Shown here: positions 45,334-54,595 of the stretch, in pieces
Layout: each line of letters begins with the position of its first letter
Numbering within the stretch: the stretch's first letter is position 1
NCBI GenBank assembly: GCA_963702535.1
Contig: CAVPDG010000010.1
Location: 372,001 to 436,000, forward strand
Direction: 5' to 3'
DNA: 64,000 nt
Source of the DNA: CAVPDG01 sp963702535
GTDB lineage: Bacteria; Chloroflexota; Anaerolineae; Anaerolineales; UBA4823
Translations under genes and position numbers: made by a program
Notes under the pieces: generated by a model
Told to the model about the DNA's origin: nothing
Seen by the model: the letters and a program-made list of their open reading frames with translations, nothing else
The model's database searches: none

Positions 45334-47460
45334 TCAGGTACGCGAGTCAACGGGTCCGGCCGTTGACTCGACCACCGGCAGAGTGAATTTAAAACACGCT
45401 CCAATCTCCGGACCACTTTCGACCCAGATCCGACCGCCGTGCGCCTCGACCGCCAGCCGGCAAAAAGCCAAGCCCAATCCAAAGCCCCTGGGACCACTCC
45501 TGCCGTGCAGCCGGGTGAACTTATCAAATATCCGGTCCTGCTCACTCGGGGGGATACCCGGACCGGTGTCTTGCACCCACATGAGCACCTGACCCTCCAG
45601 AACCTGCGCACCGACCGAGATCTGACTACCCGCCGGTGTGTACTTGACGGCATTTTCGAGCAGGTTCGTCAGGACACGCCGGATCATATCCGGATCTACC
45701 CACACCGGAGGGATATCCTCAGGAATCAGAATAGCAATGGTCTGGTTCTTGTTGGAGAGGACCGGCATGACCGTTTCCACTGCATCACTCGACAGACTGG
45801 CTGGAGGGGTAAACTGTTGATTGGTTACCGGCTGCCCCGCCTCCAATCGTCTCAGATCGAGAAGCGAGTTTGTCAGGCGCTGGATGCGCTCTGTGGAGCG
45901 GATAGCAATTTTCAATAAAGAACGCTGCGAAGGGTCAGCATCCGGGGGGAGCATGGCTTCGATCACATCCAGACTGGAGACAATATTTGCCAGCGGAGAG
46001 CGCAGGTCGTGATAGATCATCGAGATCAGGTCGTTACGCAGGTTATCCAGGTTCTTGCGCTCCGAGATATCGCGCAGGATCCATTGCAGATAGGGGATAT
46101 CATCGATGTGCACTTTGCGCGCATACACCTGCACGGGCACTTCAAGCCCGTGATTGAAGGTGAGCATGGCTTCATAGGATAGCGTTTCTCCTGAGGAGAG
46201 CTTCTCAAAGAACTGTCCCACCACCTCCGGATTCACGATCTGGAGATGCTCAAGCTTGAAGGCACGCAACTCATCATTGGTCAGCCCGGTAAGCACCTCC
46301 GCCTGGCGGTTAAACTCAAGGATGCAACCCTCCCAATCGGTGATCAATATGGGCTCGATGCTATCCTCGAACAGCTCCCGGTAACGCTGGTGAGCCGCTT
46401 CCAGGCGCTCGAATAACTGGGCATGACTGATCGCCGTGCCCGCCAGGCTACCGATGCGGGTCAAAACCGGCAGCGCATCGTCATCGAACGAGCCGTCCAA
46501 CGGATTGAGAGCTTCAAGGACGCCGATCACCTCATCCTGAGAACGGATCGGCGCGCAGGCGATAGCACGAGTGACAAATCCCAGCCGGCGGTCAAACTCG
46601 GGGAAGTAACGCTGGTCCTCTTCGGCGATGGGCACAACCGCGCCAATGCCCTCTTGAGCTACCCACCCGGCGATCCCCTGACCCGGCTGCAGGCGCATCC
46701 CAACGATCTCCTGACCTTTTTTTCCAATACCCGCTCGAAATACCAGCTCTTGAGTGCGCGGCTCGATGAGCGCCAGAGCGACCATCTCCACATGCAACAC
46801 ATGATTGATCTGCTCCAGGATGCGCTCGAGCACATCATCCAGCTTGAGAGAGCTGGTGATTGCCGCTGAGCTTTCAGCCAGAGCCGCCATCATCAAGGTC
46901 TGGCGCTGGCTTTCGGCGTAAAGGCGGGCGTTCAAGATAGCTATGCCAGCCTGACCGGCAATCGCCTGAACCAGGTTCAAGTGCTCCCGAGTAAAAAAGC
47001 CGGGGGCAGGATGGACAAGGGTGATCGCCCCAACCAACTGGTCACGCGCCAGGATCGGCGCGCTGACAGCCGACTTGGCAGCAGCCGGCTCACCCGCCTC
47101 TTCCATTCGACTGACCCAGCGCTCGTCCTTGCTGGTATCGGGCAGCAACACAGCTTGCCGGTTACGGATTACCCAGCCTGCTAAGCCGCGCTCAAAGGTA
47201 ATACGCAATTGTTCGGTAGTCTGGTCGTGAAATTGCGAGCCTGTGGTAATCGCTGATTCAACCAGCCTGCCATGATCATCCAATACGAGGATGCTGCCGC
47301 TGATCGCCCCCACGTTTTGCATGGAGAGGTCAAGGACACGCTGCAGGACGGTGCGTAAATCTAAAGCAGCCGCGAATTCGCGGCTGATATCATATAAAAG
47401 CTTAAGCGATTCCCGGGAGTTTTGAGGCTCTAACCGTTTCTCTTTAGACTTCGCCGCCAT
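45334..47460 (-). CDS. Soluble sensor histidine kinase (GAF-GAF-PAS-HK)
   Basis: The 708-residue protein has two GAF domains (about 20-185 and 200-350), a PAS domain (about 360-470), a HisKA region with phosphoacceptor His484 in MIYHDLRSPL, and a HATPase_c domain. The latter includes NLLENAVKY, DTGPGIPPSEQ and GFGLGLAFC. There are no membrane spans, so it senses cytoplasmic signals. No response regulator is adjacent; the partner must lie elsewhere. The gene is intact. Confidence 0.9.
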   Translation of the reverse strand: MAAKSKEKRLEPQNSRESLKLLYDISREFAAALDLRTVLQRVLDLSMQNVGAISGSILVLDDHGRLVESAITTGSQFHDQTTEQLRITFERGLAGWVIRNRQAVLLPDTSKDERWVSRMEEAGEPAAAKSAVSAPILARDQLVGAITLVHPAPGFFTREHLNLVQAIAGQAGIAILNARLYAESQRQTLMMAALAESSAAITSSLKLDDVLERILEQINHVLHVEMVALALIEPRTQELVFRAGIGKKGQEIVGMRLQPGQGIAGWVAQEGIGAVVPIAEEDQRYFPEFDRRLGFVTRAIACAPIRSQDEVIGVLEALNPLDGSFDDDALPVLTRIGSLAGTAISHAQLFERLEAAHQRYRELFEDSIEPILITDWEGCILEFNRQAEVLTGLTNDELRAFKLEHLQIVNPEVVGQFFEKLSSGETLSYEAMLTFNHGLEVPVQVYARKVHIDDIPYLQWILRDISERKNLDNLRNDLISMIYHDLRSPLANIVSSLDVIEAMLPPDADPSQRSLLKIAIRSTERIQRLTNSLLDLRRLEAGQPVTNQQFTPPASLSSDAVETVMPVLSNKNQTIAILIPEDIPPVWVDPDMIRRVLTNLLENAVKYTPAGSQISVGAQVLEGQVLMWVQDTGPGIPPSEQDRIFDKFTRLHGRSGPRGFGLGLAFCRLAVEAHGGRIWVESGPEIGACFKFTLPVVESTAGPVDSRT

Positions 47461-47516
47461 AGGTCTGACTCAGCTAAGAGTATAGCATAATTATTCAGGC
47501 GCCGATCCAGCGCAGC

Positions 47517-48503
47517 TTACAGATATGGTAGATCGAGCATCAACACCTCTATCGCCAGTCGCGGATTGACATTGTGCTCCAATAGCTCAGAGGTGCGCTG
47601 GATAGCGAGAATCACCTCGTTTGCCTTGTGCAAGCCAAAGCGACTCGCCAGGCGTGCGATCTCCTGCGCCTGATCGAGGTTGACCAGGGGAGCAACCGAT
47701 CCAGCCGCGCACATCAAGACATCACGCCACATGGATGCCCAGGTCTGCAAGGTATCCAGCAGACCATCCTTGTCTTTGACCAATTTTTCTGCGTACACGA
47801 AGCGCTGGCTCCGGCTGGATGCCAATAAACGCAGGTGATCCTCAAGGCGCACACGGCGAGCTTCTAACATCTCCGGAGACTGGAACAGGCGCAGGGCATA
47901 TCCCGGTCTCCCCCCGGAAAGGTGCGCCAGCAAGAGTGCCTGATCCTCGGGAAGACCCCATTGCTCCTGTAATCCGCGGTGAACTTCCCCAACCGGCAGC
48001 GGGCGCAAGCGCAAGACCTCGCAGCGGGAAACGACGGTGGGCAGCAGGCGCTCCGGGCTTTCTGCCGTAAGCAGCAAGATCACCCTGGGCGGTGGCTCCT
48101 CCAGGGTTTTCAGAAAGGCGTTCTGGGCGCTGATGTGCGCTTCTTCGAAGCGCAACAAGACCGCCACGCGGTACTGCGCCTCGTACGGCGCCAGCGAGAG
48201 GCTGCCCTGCAGCTCACGGATCTGGTCTACTTTCAGCGTCCCGCCGAGCTGGGCTGCCTGGATCACAGCCAGGTCGGGATGCACCATACGCCCGATCAGG
48301 GTGCAGGCGCGGCAAGCGCCGCATGGCTCGCCCGGCGCAGGCGGCTGCAGGCAGTTTATTGCCTGGCTCAGGCGCAACGCCAGGGTGCGCCGCCCTACCC
48401 CCTGCGGTCCGGTAATCAGGTAAGCATGGCGCAGGCTACGACGGGCTACATGCTCGCGCAGCATTCCCACCGCCCATTCGTGACCGAGCATCTCCCAACT
48501 CAT
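47517..48503 (-). CDS. holB: DNA polymerase III delta' subunit
   Basis: The 328-residue clamp-loader protein has a P-loop-like GPQGVGRR, with Arg in place of the usual Lys, as in delta' subunits with weak ATP binding. A zinc module follows, CGACRAC plus an upstream Cys. DQIRELQGSLSLAP and EEAHISAQNAFLKTLEEPP are typical. It loads the sliding clamp together with DnaX. It is divergent from pcrA. Confidence 0.92.
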   Translation of the reverse strand: MSWEMLGHEWAVGMLREHVARRSLRHAYLITGPQGVGRRTLALRLSQAINCLQPPAPGEPCGACRACTLIGRMVHPDLAVIQAAQLGGTLKVDQIRELQGSLSLAPYEAQYRVAVLLRFEEAHISAQNAFLKTLEEPPPRVILLLTAESPERLLPTVVSRCEVLRLRPLPVGEVHRGLQEQWGLPEDQALLLAHLSGGRPGYALRLFQSPEMLEARRVRLEDHLRLLASSRSQRFVYAEKLVKDKDGLLDTLQTWASMWRDVLMCAAGSVAPLVNLDQAQEIARLASRFGLHKANEVILAIQRTSELLEHNVNPRLAIEVLMLDLPYL

Positions 48504-48555
48504 AGGGTGATTGTAGCCGAGAGGCGAGATATTTACAACAGGTAGCGTTTTTCAT

Positions 48556-48584
48556 TTGACACCGTTCTATGCAACCATTACAAT
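48556..48584 (+). promoter_or_regulatory. Promoter giving a leaderless pcrA/uvrD-like transcript
   Basis: TTGACA (48556-48561) and TACAAT (48579-48584) are spaced exactly 17 bases. Transcription should begin about 48590-48593, where ATG 48593 lies. An upstream in-frame ATG at 48569 falls inside the promoter and cannot be the start. Confidence 0.7.
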
Positions 48585-48592
48585 CTCGGCGT

Positions 48593-50779
48593 ATGGATTT
48601 CCTCGCAGGACTTAACCCGCAACAACAACAGGCTGTGATGGCAGGATTAGGACCGGTGCTGGTGCTTGCCGGACCTGGCTCTGGAAAGACGCGCGTCCTG
48701 ACACAGCGCATCGCGTACCTGATCGGCAATCTGGGTGTGCGCCCCTATCACATCCTGGCAGTCACTTTCACCAACAAAGCGGCGCGAGAGATGGGGAGCA
48801 GGGTATCCAACCTGCTCGGGCAGGAAAGCGGCGATCCGGCAGGCGGGCTGCGGGGATCGATCTGGTTGGGTACATTCCACGCCACCTGCGCCCGCATCTT
48901 GCGCCGCGAAGCAGAGCATTTGCCTTTCCAATCCAACTATGTCATCTTCGACGACGACGACCAGCTCAACGTCATCAAGGCTGCCCTGGCAGACCTCAAC
49001 CTTGACCCCAAGCTCTACCAGCCCAACTCGGTCCGGCATGCGATCTCCAACGCCAAGAACGACCTGATCTTCCCGGATAATTACCCGGTCCAGACCTACC
49101 GGGATGAAGTGGTTTCGCGCCTCTACCGCCGCTACCAGGAGCTGCTGCTGTTCAACAACGCGCTGGATTTCGATGACTTGCTGTTATGGACCGCTTACCT
49201 GCTGGAGAACAACATCCAGGTGCGCGAAGCCTACGCCCGGCGCTTCGAGCACGTGCTGGTGGACGAATTCCAGGACACCAACTTTTCCCAATACCTGCTG
49301 GTCAAGCACCTGGTGTCGTTCCACCGCAATATTTTCGCCGTCGGCGATACCGACCAGTCCATCTATGGCTGGCGCGGGGCGGATTACCGCAACCTGCTGC
49401 GCTTCGAGAAAGATTTTCCGGACGCCCAGGTGATCCTGCTCGAGCAGAACTACCGCTCTACCCAGCACATCCTGGACGTGGCGATGGCGGTCATCGACCG
49501 CAATCCGCAACGGGTGCACAAACAGCTCTTCACCGACCGCGGCGCAGGTCAGAAAATCGTCTTGCACGAAGCCTACGACGACCGCCAGGAAGCTAATTTT
49601 ATCGTCGAGACCATCGCCGGGCTGGTTGCCCGGAAACAGGCAAGCCCCGGTGATTTTGCCGTGATGTACCGCACCAACGCCCAATCCCGCGTGCTGGAAG
49701 AAGCCTTTCTGCGCGCCGGACTGCCCTACAAGCTGGTGGGCGCGCAGCGCTTTTATGGGCGACGGGAGATCAAGGATGTAATCGCCTACCTGCGCCTGAC
49801 CCACAACCCACGCGATGAGTTCAGCCTGACACGGGCGATCAATACCCCGCCGCGGGGGATTGGCAACAAGACATTCGTCAGCCTGCGCACCTATGCCCAA
49901 AAAATCCACCTGACGCCGGGTGAGGTGCTGCTGGAGATCGGAGGCCAGGGCGAGAGCCCACACCTGGCTGCCCTTCCGGCGCGGGCAGCGCTGACGCTGG
50001 CGGGCTTCGCCAAGCGGCTGGCGGAATGGCATGAGCTGGCTGCGGAGTGGTCGCCGCTGCAACTGATGGACCGCATCCTGAATGACATCGATTACCAGGC
50101 TCACCTGGATGACGGCAGTGAAGAGGGCAGGGATCGCTGGGATAACGTGCAAGAGCTGCGCCGGCTGGCTGCAGAATTCCAGGGACAGGGGCTGGTCGCC
50201 TTCCTGGAGCAAATCGCCCTGGTCTCAGACCAGGATACCCTGGACGCCGGCGCCAGCGTGCCCACACTGCTCACCCTGCACGCGGCGAAAGGGCTGGAGT
50301 TCCCCATTGTCTTCATCGTCGGATTGAACGATGGCGTGCTACCTCACAGCCGCTCATTCGAAGACCCGGAGGCAATGCAGGAAGAGCGCCGCCTGCTCTA
50401 CGTGGGCATCACGCGCGCCAGAGACCGCCTGTATCTCCTGTATTCGCAGAACCGCAGCCTGTTCGGGTTTTCCGAGCCCGCCGGACCTTCCCGCTACCTG
50501 GATGATATCCCGCCAAAGCTACTGGACGGAAACGAGCCCGCCCCGCCGCGCAAGCAACCTGCCTCCGCCGATTACCGCTGGGAGAAGCCGCCTAAACAGG
50601 TCTCCGATTTACAACCGCAGTACACCCCGGGCATGCGCGTCACCCACCCGGTGTGGCAGGAGGGTCTGGTATTGAACAGCCGTCTCCAGGATGGGGATGA
50701 AGTGGTAGACGTCTTCTTCAAGGGAGTTGGCTTGAAACACCTGATCGCCTCGCTCGCCAAGCTGGAAATCAAGCGGTAA
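48593..50779 (+). CDS. pcrA: UvrD/PcrA/Rep-family superfamily I DNA helicase
   Basis: The 728-residue protein has Walker A AGPGSGKT (26-33). Motif Ia is TFTNKAAREM, motif II VDEFQDTN, motif III GDTDQSIYGWRGAD and motif IV EQNYRST. Motif V is TLHAAKGLEFP and motif VI ITRARDRLYL. It unwinds DNA 3' to 5' in repair and replication restart. The C-terminal tail ends in the PcrA-like Tudor segment (GMRVTHPVWQEG). ATG 48593 is chosen because its promoter is immediately upstream, which makes the mRNA leaderless. Confidence 0.93.
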   Translation: MDFLAGLNPQQQQAVMAGLGPVLVLAGPGSGKTRVLTQRIAYLIGNLGVRPYHILAVTFTNKAAREMGSRVSNLLGQESGDPAGGLRGSIWLGTFHATCARILRREAEHLPFQSNYVIFDDDDQLNVIKAALADLNLDPKLYQPNSVRHAISNAKNDLIFPDNYPVQTYRDEVVSRLYRRYQELLLFNNALDFDDLLLWTAYLLENNIQVREAYARRFEHVLVDEFQDTNFSQYLLVKHLVSFHRNIFAVGDTDQSIYGWRGADYRNLLRFEKDFPDAQVILLEQNYRSTQHILDVAMAVIDRNPQRVHKQLFTDRGAGQKIVLHEAYDDRQEANFIVETIAGLVARKQASPGDFAVMYRTNAQSRVLEEAFLRAGLPYKLVGAQRFYGRREIKDVIAYLRLTHNPRDEFSLTRAINTPPRGIGNKTFVSLRTYAQKIHLTPGEVLLEIGGQGESPHLAALPARAALTLAGFAKRLAEWHELAAEWSPLQLMDRILNDIDYQAHLDDGSEEGRDRWDNVQELRRLAAEFQGQGLVAFLEQIALVSDQDTLDAGASVPTLLTLHAAKGLEFPIVFIVGLNDGVLPHSRSFEDPEAMQEERRLLYVGITRARDRLYLLYSQNRSLFGFSEPAGPSRYLDDIPPKLLDGNEPAPPRKQPASADYRWEKPPKQVSDLQPQYTPGMRVTHPVWQEGLVLNSRLQDGDEVVDVFFKGVGLKHLIASLAKLEIKR

Positions 50780-50811
50780 AATCAGACGAGGCGTTGTATA
50801 ATCTTTTAGAT

Positions 50812-51309
50812 ATGCCTGTTCTAGACCACAACTCCCTGGAATTCATCAGCCGCAGTGCAGAACAAACGCGCCGGTTGGGCATGCGCTTCGGGGGGGCGCT
50901 GCAAACCGGTGACGTGCTTTGCCTGGCAGGCGACCTGGGATCTGGAAAAACTACCTTTGTACAGGGGATCGCCGCGGGCTGGGGATCGCTCGACCCGGTT
51001 TCCAGCCCGAGCTTTGTGCTGGTAAACGTCTATCGCGGCGGCGAAGGGCGACAACTCTACCACCTGGACGCCTACCGGCTAACCGGCGCCGCCCAGGCAG
51101 CAGACCTGGACCTGGATGCCATGTTGGAGAGTGGTCCCATGGTGGTGGAATGGGCAGACCGCATCCAGGAGGCCCTGCCGATCGAAAACCTGCGGGCGAG
51201 CTTCGTCTGGATCGATGAAAACCAGCGCGATATGGTCTTTGTCGCTCACGGCAGCCGGTACGAGGCGATGCTTGCAGCGATCCGCAAGCAGATCTTTGGA
51301 GTAAGATAA
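50812..51309 (+). CDS. tsaE: tRNA threonylcarbamoyladenosine biosynthesis ATPase TsaE
   Basis: The 165-residue ATPase has P-loop AGDLGSGKTTFVQGIA (39-54) and conserved SPSF, YHLDAYRL and VEWADR segments. It supports the t6A modification of ANN-reading tRNAs with TsaB/D. TATAAT at 50797-50802 lies ten bases before ATG 50812, predicting a near-leaderless mRNA; the upstream in-frame ATG at 50794 overlaps this element. Its stop overlaps the tsaB start. Confidence 0.92.
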   Translation: MPVLDHNSLEFISRSAEQTRRLGMRFGGALQTGDVLCLAGDLGSGKTTFVQGIAAGWGSLDPVSSPSFVLVNVYRGGEGRQLYHLDAYRLTGAAQAADLDLDAMLESGPMVVEWADRIQEALPIENLRASFVWIDENQRDMVFVAHGSRYEAMLAAIRKQIFGVR

Positions 51310-51980
51310 TGCTTCTGGCACTGGACACCTCCACGCGCACGATTGGAGTGGCGCTATACAACGGGGTGAGCGTGCTTGGCGAAACGATTTGGTCCAGCCA
51401 GGATTATCACACCGTAGAGCTGGCGCCTAAAGTAGCCGAGATGCTCTTGAAATGCAATGTTAAAACTTCGGATCTGGATGTCGTGGCGGTCGCCATCGGT
51501 CCTGGCTCGTTTACCGGCTTGCGCATCGGTTTAGCGTTGGCGAAGGGGTTGACCCTCGTCCACCAGATACAGATCGTCGGCATCCCCACCCTGGATGTAC
51601 TGGCTGCCGCGCAACCGATGCGATCCGAAAGCCTGGTAGCTGTCTTGCGGGCAGGGCGTAGCCGGCTGGCGGCCGGCTGGTACCAGAGCCGGGGGAAAAA
51701 ATGGACTGCGGAGGGCAATATCGAGGTCGTCAGCGCCGAGGAACTGGGCGAAAAAATCCAAAAACCCACTCTAGTGTGCGGCGAGCTCACGGAAGACGAG
51801 CGGCGGACGCTGGGAAAGCACCGGCGCAACATCAAGCTGGCGACGCCAGCGCAATCGCTGCGCCGCCCGTCGTACCTGGCTGAGCTTGGCTGGCGACGGT
51901 GGCAAACTGGGGAAGTGGACAACCCCGCCACTTTATCGCCGTTCTACCTGCACACCAGCGAGCTGATACCAGGAGGATGA
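51309..51980 (+). CDS. tsaB: tRNA threonylcarbamoyladenosine biosynthesis protein TsaB
   Basis: The 223-residue protein has an ASKHA-fold N-terminus, with LALDTST, HTVELAPKV and AIGPGSFTGLRIGLALAKG typical of TsaB. It activates TsaD in t6A synthesis. It overlaps tsaE at its start and rimI at its end, forming a t6A/acetyltransferase operon common in bacteria. Confidence 0.93.
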   Translation: MLLALDTSTRTIGVALYNGVSVLGETIWSSQDYHTVELAPKVAEMLLKCNVKTSDLDVVAVAIGPGSFTGLRIGLALAKGLTLVHQIQIVGIPTLDVLAAAQPMRSESLVAVLRAGRSRLAAGWYQSRGKKWTAEGNIEVVSAEELGEKIQKPTLVCGELTEDERRTLGKHRRNIKLATPAQSLRRPSYLAELGWRRWQTGEVDNPATLSPFYLHTSELIPGG

Positions 51981-52582
51981 TCATTCCGGGCAATGATCCC
52001 CCGCAGGGCGCCAACGCCCTGCCTGCTGCCGTCCGCATCCGCCCCATGCGGCTGGAAGATATCGATGCGGTCATCCAGATCGACAGGCTCTCGTTCAGCC
52101 TGCCCTGGCCCGCCAGTGCTTTCCGGCACGAGCTGGTGGAAAATCCCACTTCGCTGCTTTGGGTAGCGGAGGTGGATTCACCCGAGGGAGGCCGGTGCGT
52201 GGTAGGCGCAGTTGTGGTATGGATGATATTGGATGAGGCTCACATCGCAACGCTGGCGGTCCATCCTGATTATCGCCGCCGGGGGATCAGCCGGCAATTG
52301 CTGGTAACCGTCCTGCGCCAGGCAATCGAGCGCGGGGCAGACCTGGCTACCCTGGAGGTACGGGCGAACAACCTGGCAGCCCAGGCGCTCTATAAGCAGT
52401 TCAAGTTTGAAATCGTGGGGAGGCGACCCCGCTATTACCAGGACAACTTCGAGGATGCTTTGATCATGACGGTTGAATTCAGCCGAGGCACATCCGCGCA
52501 GCCAGGCTATCGGGATACGCTGGAGAAATTGCATCCCGAACACCAGTCGCCGAATCCCAAGGAGGTGCAGATTGAAAGCTAG
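51977..52582 (+). CDS. rimI: Ribosomal protein S18-alanine N-acetyltransferase-like GNAT
   Basis: The GNAT-fold protein of about 201 residues has VRIRPMRLEDIDAVIQID, then an acetyl-CoA-binding VHPDYRRRGISRQLL and a RANNLAAQALYKQFKF segment, as in RimI. The possible ATG at 51977 touches AGGAGG (51971-51976), leaving no spacing. An in-frame ATT at 51983 would be optimally spaced and might be used. The position after tsaB fits rimI. Confidence 0.85.
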   Translation: MIIPGNDPPQGANALPAAVRIRPMRLEDIDAVIQIDRLSFSLPWPASAFRHELVENPTSLLWVAEVDSPEGGRCVVGAVVVWMILDEAHIATLAVHPDYRRRGISRQLLVTVLRQAIERGADLATLEVRANNLAAQALYKQFKFEIVGRRPRYYQDNFEDALIMTVEFSRGTSAQPGYRDTLEKLHPEHQSPNPKEVQIES

Positions 52583-53201
52583 CGAGATGTTGGAGCAGGT
52601 TTCGCAGGAAGTATCTGCCTGCACGAGATGCGTCTTACATTACTCGCGCAAGAAGGCCGTCCCCGGGGAAGGACCCGCATCAGCCAGCATCATGTTCATA
52701 GGAGAGGGTCCGGGCTTCCATGAAAATGAGCAAGGCAGACCCTTTGTAGGCGCTGCGGGAAAGCTCCTGGATGAGCTGCTGACAAGCATCGGGATGAAGC
52801 GGGCAGATGTATATATTACCAACGTGGTTAAGTGCCGCCCGCCCGGCAACCGCGACCCGCTGCCTGAGGAGTTGGAAACCTGCAACGATTATCTCGAGCG
52901 CCAGATCCAAGCCATCAATCCTAAAGTGATCGTCACGCTGGGGCGCTATTCGATGGCGCGCTTCCTGCCTAACGCCAAGATCAGCGAAGTCCACGGTCAA
53001 GCCATGCACATCCGCGGGCGGCTGATCGTAGCGATGTACCACCCGGCAGCCGCCCTACACCAGGGCTCGCTAAGACCGGTTCTGGAGCGAGATTTTGCGC
53101 TGCTGCCCGAGCTGATCTCCAGGTCGGCGCCGGCGCCTGCCGCCAGCGATGAGGCTGCGCCCGTTGAAAAAACAGAACCCAAGCAGCTAAGCCTGTTTTG
53201 A
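52572..53201 (+). CDS. Type-4/5-like uracil-DNA glycosylase
   Basis: TTG 52572 follows GGAGG by six bases and sits inside the rimI end. The 209-residue product has an Fe-S type UDG pattern (ACTRC; later CRPPGNRDPLPEELETC). The catalytic segment is GEGPGFHENEQGRPFVGAAGKLLD, with MYHPAAALH near the C-terminus. It removes uracil from DNA. A longer upstream reading lies in the rimI gene and is rejected. Confidence 0.88.
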   Translation: MKASEMLEQVSQEVSACTRCVLHYSRKKAVPGEGPASASIMFIGEGPGFHENEQGRPFVGAAGKLLDELLTSIGMKRADVYITNVVKCRPPGNRDPLPEELETCNDYLERQIQAINPKVIVTLGRYSMARFLPNAKISEVHGQAMHIRGRLIVAMYHPAAALHQGSLRPVLERDFALLPELISRSAPAPAASDEAAPVEKTEPKQLSLF

Positions 53202-53262
53202 AAGCGCTGGCGCGCAATTTCGCTGGCGCCAGCCATCCTAACCTGAACTGTTTCGAGGAAGA

Positions 53263-54585
53263 ATGTCCGCAACAACCAAGCACTCCCTGCTAGACCAACT
53301 TGAGAACAAATCGGCGCGCGTCGCTATCCTGGGTCTGGGGTATGTTGGGCTACCCCTGGCAGTCGTATTCGGCGAAGCCGGGTTTAACGTCATCGGCATC
53401 GACCCCGACGAACGCAAAGTGAACACCATCCTGGGGGGCGAGAGCCACATCCAGGATATCCCCAACGAACAGATCGCCCGGCTGGTTTCCTCCGGAAGGC
53501 TGACCGCCACCACCGATTTCTCCGCCCTTGAGCAGGTACAGGCAGTCTCGATCTGCGTGCCAACGCCTCTGCGCAAAACAGGCGACCCAGACCTCTCCTT
53601 TATCCTGGACGCCACGACCATGCTCGCCAAATTCATGCATCCTGGCATGGTCATCGTGCTCGAATCAACCACGTACCCGGGCACGACCCGCGAGATCTTG
53701 CTCCCCAAGCTGGGCGAGGAGAAGGGGCTTAAAGTGGGTCAGGACTTCTTCCTGGCATTCTCTCCCGAGCGCGTCGACCCGGGACGCAAGGACTGGACGA
53801 CGCTCAATACCCCCAAGGTGGTGGGCGGCATCACTCCCGACTGCAGCGAGGTGGCAAGCGCCTGGTATTCAAAAGCCCTGCAAAATGTCGTACCGGTGTC
53901 TTCGGCAGAAGTGGCGGAGATGGCAAAGCTGCTGGAAAATACCTTCCGCATGATCAACATCGGCATGGTCAACGAGATGGCAATCATGTGCGACCGGCTG
54001 GGCGTGGACGTGTGGGAAGTGATCGAGGCGGCTGCCACCAAGCCCTTCGGCTTCATGAAGTTCACCCCCGGTCCTGGGCTGGGGGGGCATTGCATCCCGA
54101 TTGACCCGCTCTACCTGTCCTGGAAGCTGCGCGCCCTGAACTACACTGCGCGCTTTATCGAGCTGGCGTCTGAGATCAACACCAACATGCCACGCTACGT
54201 GGTGGGCAAGGTACAGGATGCACTGAACGAGCAGGGTAAAGCGCTCAATGGCAGCCTGGTCCTGGTGCTGGGCGCAGCGTATAAACCCGATATCGACGAC
54301 CTGCGCGAATCCCCCGCCCTGGATGTGATCGGCTTGCTGGCTAAGAAAGGCGCCGAGGTCTACTATCACGACCCCTACATCCCTCGGCTGCGCCATGACG
54401 ACTGGGAGATGGAGAGCGTGCCCGACCTGATGGCAGCTATCGAGGAAGTGGACTGCGTTGTGATCGTCACCAACCACAGCAGCTACGACTATGCCGCCAT
54501 CCTGGAAACGGCGCGCCTGATCGTCGATACCCGCAACGCGCTGGGATCCGCCCGGCGCACCAGTCCAAAAGTGGTTAGCTTATAG
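53263..54585 (+). CDS. UDP-N-acetylhexosamine 6-dehydrogenase (WecC/WbpA type)
   Basis: The 440-residue enzyme has a Rossmann fold, GLGYVGLPLAV (24-34), with catalytic Cys277 in GGHCIPIDPLYL. GGHCIPID resembles the UDP-ManNAc/UDP-GlcNAc dehydrogenases rather than UDP-glucose dehydrogenase. It produces UDP-N-acetyl-uronic acid for surface polysaccharide. It opens a cluster of six genes in one direction. Confidence 0.88.
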   Translation: MSATTKHSLLDQLENKSARVAILGLGYVGLPLAVVFGEAGFNVIGIDPDERKVNTILGGESHIQDIPNEQIARLVSSGRLTATTDFSALEQVQAVSICVPTPLRKTGDPDLSFILDATTMLAKFMHPGMVIVLESTTYPGTTREILLPKLGEEKGLKVGQDFFLAFSPERVDPGRKDWTTLNTPKVVGGITPDCSEVASAWYSKALQNVVPVSSAEVAEMAKLLENTFRMINIGMVNEMAIMCDRLGVDVWEVIEAAATKPFGFMKFTPGPGLGGHCIPIDPLYLSWKLRALNYTARFIELASEINTNMPRYVVGKVQDALNEQGKALNGSLVLVLGAAYKPDIDDLRESPALDVIGLLAKKGAEVYYHDPYIPRLRHDDWEMESVPDLMAAIEEVDCVVIVTNHSSYDYAAILETARLIVDTRNALGSARRTSPKVVSL

Positions 54586-54595
54586 CAGGAGCTTG

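Noticed and set aside
48569..48592. Upstream ATG for the PcrA-like helicase
   Set aside because: It lies between the -35 and -10 hexamers of the promoter and cannot be in the transcript.
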